Shown: positions 8,162 through 14,713 of the stretch, piece by piece
How positions within the stretch are numbered: position 1 is the first letter of the stretch
How the letters are laid out: each line of letters begins with the position of its first letter
Assembly: GCF_006715085.1 (NCBI RefSeq)
Contig: NZ_VFMM01000002.1
Span: 496,001 to 560,000 of the forward strand
Source of the DNA: Kribbella jejuensis
Lineage (GTDB): Bacteria > Actinomycetota > Actinomycetes > Propionibacteriales > Kribbellaceae
DNA: 64,000 nucleotides
Direction: 5' to 3'
Position numbers and translations under genes: made by a program
Notes under the pieces: generated by a model
Databases searched by the model: none
What the model saw: only the letters and a program-made list of their open reading frames with translations
Told to the model about the DNA's origin: nothing

Positions 8162-9348
8162 GCGTCCGGTTCGTCCTGGCCTCGAAGTCGCCGGCCAGGC
8201 TGAAGACGCTGCGCAACGCGGGCATCGAACCGGAGGTGATCGTCTCCGGCGTCGACGAGGACAACGTCACCGCGGAGAATCCGGGGGAGCTGGCGCGGTT
8301 GCTCGCGACGCTGAAGGCGCGGGCCGTGGTGGCTGGGTTGACCGATCACGCGACGGTGCTCGGGTGCGACTCGGTGCTGGAGCTCGACGGGGAGCCGTAC
8401 GGGAAACCCGAGACGCCGGACGTCGCCCGTGAGCGCTGGAAGATGATGCGCGGGCGGAGCGGCGTACTGCACACCGGCCACTGCCTGATCGACACCTCCG
8501 GCAAGCAGGAGCTGCGCGAGCTGTCGTCGACGAAGGTGCGATTCGCGGAGGTGACCGACGAGGAGATCGACGCGTACGTCGCCACCGGCGAACCGCTCGC
8601 CGTCGCCGGAGCCTTCACCGTCGACGGCCTGGGCGGCCCGTTCGTGACCGCGATCGAGGGCGACTACCACAACGTCGTCGGCCTGTCACTACCCCTGCTC
8701 CGCCGCATGCTCGCCGAGGTAGGCATCTCCTGGCCGGCCCTGTGGAACGCCCAGAAACCCTTCACCTACGACGAATCCGTAGCCTCCACCTACGACGAAA
8801 CCCGCGGCGGCGAAGCCCGCGCCCAGGCGGCGGCCCAAGCCGTCGACAGTCTTCTTGAGAGCCCCGGAAGAGTACTGGAGCTGGCTGTCGGTACGGGGAT
8901 CGTCGGTGCGGAGCTTGTTGCTCTTGGCAACCTTGTGCACGGGTTCGACCTGTCTACGGCAATGTTGCAGCGGGCAAAGGTTCGGTTGCCGGGGCATGTG
9001 GCTGCAGCTGATGCCACGCGATTGCCGGTGGCCGATCGGCGGTGTGACGCAGTGGTTGCCGTCTGGTTGTTGCATCTGCTGGACGACAGCGAACCGGTGA
9101 TCGCCGAGGTCGCCCGCGTTCTGCGTAGCGGCGGTGTCTTCATCACCACCAGCGAGAAGACCGACGCCAGCAGGTACGCCGACGACCGCGGCCCGAATGA
9201 CACCCGCTCCCAGGACTCCCTGGCCCACCTGGTAGCCGTCGCCGCCCGCCACGGTCTCACCCTGGACGGCGCGACCACCTTCCCCGGCCCGATCCGCAAC
9301 ACCGGCGCCGCTCCGACCTACCCCCTGGTCCGCTTCCGCAGAAGCTGA
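8158..9348 (+). CDS. Maf nucleotide pyrophosphatase fused to SAM methyltransferase
   Basis: One uninterrupted 396-residue frame carries two domains. Residues 1 to about 205 are a Maf domain: SVRFVLASKSPARL at the N-terminus, the CDSVLELDGE acidic block and a GAFTVDGLG loop. Maf proteins hydrolyse modified or canonical nucleoside triphosphates. Residues from about 210 are a class I methyltransferase with the glycine-rich SAM loop VLELAVGTGIVG (from 239) and a PVADRRCDAVVAVWLLHLL motif. The start overlaps the DUF885 stop. A frameshift artefact is unlikely because the junction is in frame. The methyl acceptor is unknown. A Maf gene next to carboxylase genes is a common actinobacterial arrangement. 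Confidence 0.88.
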   Translation: MSVRFVLASKSPARLKTLRNAGIEPEVIVSGVDEDNVTAENPGELARLLATLKARAVVAGLTDHATVLGCDSVLELDGEPYGKPETPDVARERWKMMRGRSGVLHTGHCLIDTSGKQELRELSSTKVRFAEVTDEEIDAYVATGEPLAVAGAFTVDGLGGPFVTAIEGDYHNVVGLSLPLLRRMLAEVGISWPALWNAQKPFTYDESVASTYDETRGGEARAQAAAQAVDSLLESPGRVLELAVGTGIVGAELVALGNLVHGFDLSTAMLQRAKVRLPGHVAAADATRLPVADRRCDAVVAVWLLHLLDDSEPVIAEVARVLRSGGVFITTSEKTDASRYADDRGPNDTRSQDSLAHLVAVAARHGLTLDGATTFPGPIRNTGAAPTYPLVRFRRS

Positions 9349-9353
9349 TCAGG

Positions 9354-9713
9354 TCAGGCGGTGAGCCCGGTCTTGGTGTCCAGGTACTGCAGGAGGTCGT
9401 GGGCGGCCAGCTCGACGGCCTTGTGGCGCCACTCGGAGGCCCGGTAGACCGAGGCGATCAGCGCGGTGCGGTGGATCCGGCGGAAGTCGCCGAGCACGAA
9501 CGCGTAGCGCGCCTTCGTCTCCTCACCGGCACCCTGGGTCAGCCCGAGGTGCCAGGCGCCGTACTCCTGCCAGCTGTGTTTGTCGAGGTACTTGTTCTGG
9601 TCGTCGGCCCGCGGCTGCACCTCACCCCAGTCGCTGTCCAGCACGTACTGCCGCGCGTCGATCAGCTTCCGGGCGAAGTCGACCGCTTCAGGATTGACCG
9701 CGTACTGAGCCAT
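9354..9713 (-). CDS. Conserved hypothetical protein, 119 aa
   Basis: A compact protein without signal peptide or membrane segment. It is rich in conserved-looking aromatic and charged residues (DSDWGEVQPRADDQNKYL, HSWQEYGAWHLGL, EWRHKAVELAAHDLLQYLD). I recognise it as a type of small protein common in actinobacteria but know of no function. It ends five bases from the convergent Maf-fusion gene and starts 12 bases after the carboxylase epsilon gene, so it is probably the last cistron of that operon. Confidence 0.72.
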   Translation of the reverse strand: MAQYAVNPEAVDFARKLIDARQYVLDSDWGEVQPRADDQNKYLDKHSWQEYGAWHLGLTQGAGEETKARYAFVLGDFRRIHRTALIASVYRASEWRHKAVELAAHDLLQYLDTKTGLTA

Positions 9714-9725
9714 GGGACCAGGGTC

Positions 9726-9926
9726 TTACGGATGAGCGCTGGCGCGCCACTGGCCCGGGCCCGGGTGGAAGGGGGTACGGGCGTTGCGCCAATACGTGGC
9801 CCAGTTGCTGGCACGGTCGGTGTCGGGCGCGGGCGGTGGTGCCGCGGCGCGCGTTGCCAGCACCGTGACGAGGGCGGCCAGTTCTTCGGGCGTGGGATCG
9901 CCTTTGACTACCTTTAGAGTGCTCAC
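9726..9926 (-). CDS. accE: Acyl-CoA carboxylase epsilon subunit
   Basis: A 66-residue protein beginning VSTLKVVKGDPTPEELAALV, the signature of the small AccE/PccE subunit, with a proline/alanine linker and the SNWATYWRNAR tail. The epsilon subunit stabilises the actinobacterial acetyl/propionyl-CoA carboxylase complex by binding the beta subunit. GTG 9926 overlaps the accD stop by four bases, showing tight coupling to its partner. The domain signature is unambiguous despite the small size. Confidence 0.93.
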   Translation of the reverse strand: MSTLKVVKGDPTPEELAALVTVLATRAAAPPPAPDTDRASNWATYWRNARTPFHPGPGQWRASAHP

Positions 9927-11500
9927 AGTGGGATGTTCCCATGCTTCTTCGGGGGCAGGGTGTCGCGTTTGGTGCGGAGCAGGCGCAGGGCGCGGACGAT
10001 CTCGGCGCGGGTCTCGCTCGGTTTGATCACCGCGTCGACATAGCCGCGTTCGGCCGCGACGTACGGGTTCGCCAGGTGGTCCTCGTACTCGGTGATCAGC
10101 TCCTGGCGGCGCGCCTCGACGTCGTCCGCGGCGGCGAGTTCGCGGCGGTGCAGGATGTTCACCGCGCCCTGTGCGCCCATCACCGCGATCTGCGCGGTCG
10201 GCCACGCGATGTTCATGTCGGCGCCGAGGTGCTTCGACCCCATCACGTCGTACGCACCGCCGTACGCCTTCCGGGTGATCACGGTGATCATCGGCACGGT
10301 CGCCTCGGCGTAGGCGTAGATCAGCTTGGCGCCGCGGCGGATGATGCCGTTCCACTCCTGGTCGGTGCCGGGCAGGAAGCCGGGGACGTCGACGAAGGTC
10401 AGGATCGGCAGGTTGAACGCGTCGCAGGTGCGGACGAACCGGGCCGCCTTCTCGGACGCGTCGATGTCCAGCGTGCCGGCGAACTGCAGCGGCTGGTTCG
10501 CGACCACGCCGACCGGGCGGCCCTCGACCCGGCCGAACCCGACGATGATGTTCGGCGCGAACAGCGTCTGCACCTCGAGGAAGTCGCCGTCGTCGACGAC
10601 CGCCTCGATCGCGGTGTGCATGTCGTACGGCTGGTTCGGGGAGTCCGGTACGAGTTCGTCGAGGGCGAGGTCGGTCTCGGTCGGCTCGAGGTCCGCGGGA
10701 GCGTCGTACACCGGCGGGTCCTCGAGGTTGTTCTGCGGGAGGTGGGCGACGAGCGCCTTCACCCACTCGATCGCGTCCTCTTCGTCCGAGCCCAGGTAGT
10801 GCGCGTTGCCGGACTTGGTGTTGTGCGTCCGGGCGCCGCCGAGCTCCTCCTGGGTGACGTCCTCACCGGTGACGGTCTTGATCACGTCCGGGCCGGTGAT
10901 GAACATGTACGACGACTCGTCCACCATCACGGTGAAGTCGGTGACCGCGGGGGAGTACACCGCGCCGCCGGCACACGGGCCCATGATCAGCGAGATCTGC
11001 GGGATCACCCCGGACGCGCGGACGTTGCGGCGGAAGATCTCGCCGTACAGGCCGAGGCTGACCACGCCCTCCTGGATCCGCGCACCGCCGGAGTCGTTGA
11101 TGCCGATCAGCGGGCAGCCGATCTTCATCGCCAGGTCCATCACCTTGACGATCTTCTCGCCGAAGACCTCGCCCAGGCTGCCGCCGAAGACGGTGAAGTC
11201 CTGCGCGAACACGCACACCTGGCGGCCGTCGATGGTGCCGAAGCCGGTCACCACGCCGTCGCCGTACGGACGGTTCGCCTCCAGGCCGAAGCTCGTCGAC
11301 CGGTGCCGGGCGAACTCGTCCAGCTCGGAGAACGAACCCTCGTCCAGCAGCAACTCGATCCGCTCGCGGGCGGTCTTCTTGCCGCGCGCGTGCTGCTTCT
11401 CCACGGCCCGCTCCGACCCGGCGTGCACGGCCTCGTCGAGCCGGTGCTCGAGGTCCGCGATCTTCCCGGCGGTGGTGTGGATGTTCACGGTCTCTCCCAT
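9923..11500 (-). CDS. accD: Acyl-CoA carboxylase beta (carboxyltransferase) subunit
   Basis: A 525-residue biotin-dependent carboxyltransferase. It transfers the carboxyl group from biotin to acetyl- or propionyl-CoA, feeding fatty-acid and methylmalonyl-CoA synthesis. Visible landmarks are DSGGARIQEGV, GPCAGGAVYSPA, the C-terminal VANQPLQFAGTLDIDASEKA and FVDVPGFLPGTDQEW. Length matches PccB/AccD5-type proteins. It is followed by accE with a GTGA overlap. The biotinylated alpha subunit is not in the window; biotin ligase lies 6 kb away. Chain-length preference cannot be assigned from motifs alone. Confidence 0.95.
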   Translation of the reverse strand: MGETVNIHTTAGKIADLEHRLDEAVHAGSERAVEKQHARGKKTARERIELLLDEGSFSELDEFARHRSTSFGLEANRPYGDGVVTGFGTIDGRQVCVFAQDFTVFGGSLGEVFGEKIVKVMDLAMKIGCPLIGINDSGGARIQEGVVSLGLYGEIFRRNVRASGVIPQISLIMGPCAGGAVYSPAVTDFTVMVDESSYMFITGPDVIKTVTGEDVTQEELGGARTHNTKSGNAHYLGSDEEDAIEWVKALVAHLPQNNLEDPPVYDAPADLEPTETDLALDELVPDSPNQPYDMHTAIEAVVDDGDFLEVQTLFAPNIIVGFGRVEGRPVGVVANQPLQFAGTLDIDASEKAARFVRTCDAFNLPILTFVDVPGFLPGTDQEWNGIIRRGAKLIYAYAEATVPMITVITRKAYGGAYDVMGSKHLGADMNIAWPTAQIAVMGAQGAVNILHRRELAAADDVEARRQELITEYEDHLANPYVAAERGYVDAVIKPSETRAEIVRALRLLRTKRDTLPPKKHGNIPL

Positions 11501-11577
11501 GAACGCGCAGCCTACGCGCCAGTACGCCGTACCGCCTGTGACGTCGGCCGCAACCTGCGGGTGAACCTGCTCCCCGG

Positions 11578-11583
11578 TAGGTT
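11578..11583 (+). promoter_or_regulatory. Candidate leaderless -10 box
   Basis: TAGGTT ends seven bases before GTG 11590, consistent with leaderless transcription of the 579-residue hypothetical protein and with that GTG as the start. Confidence 0.4.
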
Positions 11584-11589
11584 CCGGCC

Positions 11590-13329
11590 GTGGCGGACGC
11601 GCAGGTGAGTGCTCTGATCCGGAGAATCAACGAGCTCGTCGAGGCGGACACCGGGAGCCGGTCGCTGGCCGTCGGCGACCGGATCACCGGGGTGGTGACG
11701 CGCTCGGACCAGCGGCGGCTGCGGCTGTTCGCGGACAACCTAGACATCCCGGTCCGGCTTGCACCGCGGCACGGCGAGCCGGACCCGCGCGAGGGGATCC
11801 GGGAAGCGCTGATCGAGACCGTCGCGAGCTGCGCCGGTGTGCTGGAGCCGAGGGAACCGGCCGAGGAGTCGATCTATCCGTACGGGCGATCCCGCTTCGA
11901 AGCGGCGGTCAACCGGCTGTACGCGCAGTACGAGACGCCGCGCCTGGCCGCGGGCCTGCGTCCTGACGGGCGGCCGGACGATCTCGGCATCTTCGCGCCG
12001 CCGCGGATCGAGGGTGACGTGCTCGCCGCACATGCGGCGGTCGTGGCGATCAGCGCTCGCACCGGACGCACCGGACGGGAGGTGCTGGGAGGGCTCGTCG
12101 CGGCCGGCCGTGGCGCCCACGCTACGGCGGCGGCGCGGATGCTGCTGCAGGCGCGCCCCGATTTCGCCGCGTTGCCGGCCTCGGAGCGCAACGCGCTCAC
12201 GGCGGCGATCGCCGACCACCTCGAAGCGCAGTTCGAGAACCACGAACGCGAACAGCCCGGGCCGGAGATCGGCGCCGTCCTCGCCGATCGGCAGCAGTTG
12301 GCCGAGTTCGGCTCCACCGCGATCACCACCGCGAGCCGGGACGCCGGGGAGGAGATCGACCACCTGCACCGGTTCTTCGACGAGATCGGCCGTCCGCCGG
12401 CCGTCGAGCGGGCGGAGTCCGTCCGTGAACTGTGCGTACGGATCCAGGGCGCGGTGGCCGAGCTGACCGACGCGCCCAACTCGCGGTGGGACGGGACGAT
12501 CGAGCCGGACCTGGGCCAGCCGCTCGACACCACGCTGCGGCTCACCGAGCGACAGGAGGCGGCGCTCGAGGACCTGCTCAAGAGCAGCCGGACGCGCCCG
12601 CTCGCTCCGGCGGACGCGACCGCTGCCCGCGAGGCGGTCCAGGTGGTCGCGGCGTCATACGCGCGCTGGGCCGTTCCGGAGGAGTACGACGCCCGACACG
12701 AGGCCGCCGCTGAGCCGGTCGCACCGCGGTTCGCCACGATCGAGCACGCGGTCGCTACGGCCTTCGCCGAGGACCACCTGCGAGACATCGCCGACCGATC
12801 GCTGCCGTACGACCTCGCAACCCAGGTACGACAGGCCCAGCCGCCGCTCCCGGACCAGCGGTTGGCGCCGGCGGCTCGTGCGTTCGCTGCCGTTGTGGAC
12901 CGCGAGGCAGGCCTCACTGCGGGCGAGACGCTGCGCCGGATGGCCGGCGAAGGTCCGGTCACGATGATCGACCCGGCCGCGGAAGAGTTGGTGGCGGTCG
13001 CCGGCGTACCGAACGTCGAGCGGCCGTTCGCGGTCCGCCGGATCTGCGACGAGACCGCCGGGCAGCTCGCGGACCTGCCGGAGGCCGCCGCGGCGGACTA
13101 CGGAACCCAGATCGGCAAGGTCGCCGTCTCGATGGCCGAGCTCTACGCGGTGAATCCCGGGATGGCCCGGCGTGAGTCGCTCGTCGCGGACCGGCAGGAT
13201 CCGATGTCCCGCTTCGCGTCCGGCGACCCGGCCCTGACCCGTCCGCAAGCACAGCCCGGCGCTGTCGCGCCCACGGCGAACCGGCCCGCGTCCGGACCCG
13301 ACCAGAACCGCTCGGTCCTCGACCGTTAG
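11590..13329 (+). CDS. Hypothetical protein of 579 aa, no recognised domain
   Basis: A large soluble protein I cannot assign. It is mostly alpha-helical by composition, rich in Ala, Arg and Glu, with no signal peptide, membrane helix, P-loop or metal motif. The C-terminal about 45 residues are Pro/Ala-rich and probably disordered. GTG 11590 is preceded by a TAGGTT box. It is divergent from accD across 89 bases and convergent with the SCP2 gene (4-base overlap). Third-position GC bias is like its neighbours, so it is a genuine gene rather than a shadow frame. Confidence 0.7.
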   Translation: MADAQVSALIRRINELVEADTGSRSLAVGDRITGVVTRSDQRRLRLFADNLDIPVRLAPRHGEPDPREGIREALIETVASCAGVLEPREPAEESIYPYGRSRFEAAVNRLYAQYETPRLAAGLRPDGRPDDLGIFAPPRIEGDVLAAHAAVVAISARTGRTGREVLGGLVAAGRGAHATAAARMLLQARPDFAALPASERNALTAAIADHLEAQFENHEREQPGPEIGAVLADRQQLAEFGSTAITTASRDAGEEIDHLHRFFDEIGRPPAVERAESVRELCVRIQGAVAELTDAPNSRWDGTIEPDLGQPLDTTLRLTERQEAALEDLLKSSRTRPLAPADATAAREAVQVVAASYARWAVPEEYDARHEAAAEPVAPRFATIEHAVATAFAEDHLRDIADRSLPYDLATQVRQAQPPLPDQRLAPAARAFAAVVDREAGLTAGETLRRMAGEGPVTMIDPAAEELVAVAGVPNVERPFAVRRICDETAGQLADLPEAAAADYGTQIGKVAVSMAELYAVNPGMARRESLVADRQDPMSRFASGDPALTRPQAQPGAVAPTANRPASGPDQNRSVLDR

Positions 13330-13808
13330 GCCGGGCCGGTGGTGAAGAGTTTGGGGAGTCTTGCTGCTTGGGCGAGGTCGCCGCGGACCGAGAGGCGTTG
13401 TTTGAGGACGGCGAGCACTGGGTCTTCGTTGCCGGTGACGATGCGCAGCAGGGTGGTGGGGTCGGTGCGGATGGTGATGTCGGGGGCAGTCGATCCGGGC
13501 GGTACCGGCGTACAGCGGCCGTTGTGGACCTGGAGCCAGTACTCGTCGACGGCGTCCGGGCGACCGGCCCCGCCCGCGCCGGTGATCTGCCAGTTGATGA
13601 CAGCATCGAACCCGGCGGCCCGGGCGGGTCGGAGGTACTCCGGCATCCGGCGAAAGATCTCGCGCAACGCGATCTCTCGTACTCCCCCGATGAGTCGATG
13701 CCGAAGCTCCCGCTCCGACGTCCGGTCGACCAGCCGAGCCAGCTCGCTCGCGTCCAAGGCGATCACACCCTCGGACTCGAGCCAACCGGCACTGCCTCGT
13801 TCGGTCAT
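13326..13808 (-). CDS. SCP2 sterol-binding-like domain protein
   Basis: A 160-residue protein resembling the SCP2-like lipid-carrier fold: INWQITGAGGAGR, a YWLQVHNGRCTPVPPG strand pair, DITIRTDPTTLLRIVTGN and VRGDLAQAARLPKLF. Such domains bind hydrophobic ligands. ATG 13808 has a GGGGGTGG upstream and is preferred over the in-frame ATG at 13880, which would run through the 18-bp inverted repeat. It is divergent from a TetR regulator and probably under its control. The ligand is unknown. Confidence 0.78.
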   Translation of the reverse strand: MTERGSAGWLESEGVIALDASELARLVDRTSERELRHRLIGGVREIALREIFRRMPEYLRPARAAGFDAVINWQITGAGGAGRPDAVDEYWLQVHNGRCTPVPPGSTAPDITIRTDPTTLLRIVTGNEDPVLAVLKQRLSVRGDLAQAARLPKLFTTGPA

Positions 13809-13830
13809 CGACCACCCCCGCGGCAGTTTG

Positions 13831-13923
13831 AGGAACGTTCGCCGGGCGTCCTTCGGTGCTTGCGGCGCCCATGCACGCACCTGGACACCGCAATCACTCG
13901 AAGTGCGCCCGGCGAACGTTCCT
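13831..13923. repeat. 18-bp perfect inverted repeat in divergent promoter
   Basis: The arms 13831-13848 and 13906-13923 are exact reverse complements, separated by 57 bases. Each contains the self-complementary octamer GAACGTTC. The repeat sits between the SCP2 gene and the TetR gene. It may be a pair of binding sites for a dimeric regulator that loops the DNA; the spacer makes a transcription terminator unlikely. Confidence 0.7.
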
Positions 13924-13948
13924 ACCAGACCGTAGGAATTTCCTACGG
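13919..13948. promoter_or_regulatory. TetR operator: three GTAGGAA half-sites
   Basis: TTCCTAC (13919-13925), GTAGGAA (13932-13938) and TTCCTAC (13940-13946) form two overlapping dyads. The second is a perfect 19-bp palindrome (13930-13948, centre T 13939). The cluster lies just upstream of a TAACTT -10 box (13955-13960) for the TetR gene and would cover its -35 region, so autorepression is likely. Confidence 0.65.
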
Positions 13949-13966
13949 GGCTGTTAACTTTGTCAA

Positions 13967-14593
13967 GTGGTCGAGGATGCCGAACGCCGGAAACGGGCGC
14001 CGCATCTCGGTCCGGAGCGGCGCCGGCCGCTGATCCTGGATGCGGCCCTGGAAGTGTTCTCCGCGCACGGGTACGCCGGTACGACGATGCAGTCCGTCGC
14101 CGATGCCGCCGGAGTCACCAAGCCGGTCGTCTACGACTGCTTCCCGAACCGCGACGAGCTGCTGCTGGCGCTGCTCGCCCGCGAGGAGCAGCACCTGGTG
14201 ATCACGATCGTCGCCGCGCTCCCACCGGACCCGAGCGTCGGCACCCCCGCCGAACACGTACTCGACGGCGTGACCGCGTTCCTCACCGCCGTCGCGCAGC
14301 AGCCGCACTCGTGGCGGATCGTCTTCGGCGCCCAGTACGGCGCCGCTCCGGTCGTCGCGGAGCGCGTCCGCGCTGCCCGCGCGTTCCTGGTCGAGAGCCT
14401 CCGGCTGACACTGCTGAAGTCCCTCCCCGGCGTGACCGACCCGGACGCGAACCTCCCGGTCCTGGCCGAACTGCTCGCCTCGATGATCGAGGCCTGCGCC
14501 CGGATGCTCGTCGTCGACGGCACCGACCGCACCCCGGCCGAGCTGGCCCGCACCGTCTCCCAGGTCGTCGACGGCGGTTTCGGTGCCGTCTGA
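13967..14593 (+). CDS. TetR-family regulator
   Basis: A 208-residue TetR protein with a basic N-terminal arm and a clear helix-turn-helix (SAHGYAGTTMQSVADAAGVT, then VVYDCFPNRDELL), followed by a helical ligand domain. GTG 13967 follows a TAACTT box by six bases, suggesting a leaderless message. It faces the SCP2 gene across a promoter with two kinds of palindrome. A lipid-like ligand would fit an SCP2 target gene, but this is inference. Confidence 0.88.
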   Translation: MVEDAERRKRAPHLGPERRRPLILDAALEVFSAHGYAGTTMQSVADAAGVTKPVVYDCFPNRDELLLALLAREEQHLVITIVAALPPDPSVGTPAEHVLDGVTAFLTAVAQQPHSWRIVFGAQYGAAPVVAERVRAARAFLVESLRLTLLKSLPGVTDPDANLPVLAELLASMIEACARMLVVDGTDRTPAELARTVSQVVDGGFGAV

Positions 14594-14699
14594 CCACCTT
14601 CTCACCACCGTCCGATGCACCTACTGTGAAGTAGCTGAACGCTCGGTCACGATCGGCTTCCAGTGGGCGGACTCGGGAGCGTGATCGGGCGTCCGCCGA

Positions 14700-14705
14700 T
14701 AGGGT
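14700..14705 (+). promoter_or_regulatory. Candidate -10 box of ppc
   Basis: TAGGGT lies eight bases before GTG 14714. The overlapping AGGGTGGG could equally act as a ribosome-binding site, so leaderless transcription is only one reading. Either favours GTG 14714 over the upstream ATG 14663. Confidence 0.35.
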
Positions 14706-14713
14706 GGGCGAAC

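Noticed and set aside
9941..11608. 555-residue frame opposite accD
   Set aside because: It is a shadow of the carboxylase gene, with composition typical of the antisense strand.
14666..14697. GGCGGAC...GTCCGCC inverted repeat upstream of ppc
   Set aside because: Seven-base arms around an 18-base spacer are common by chance at this GC content.
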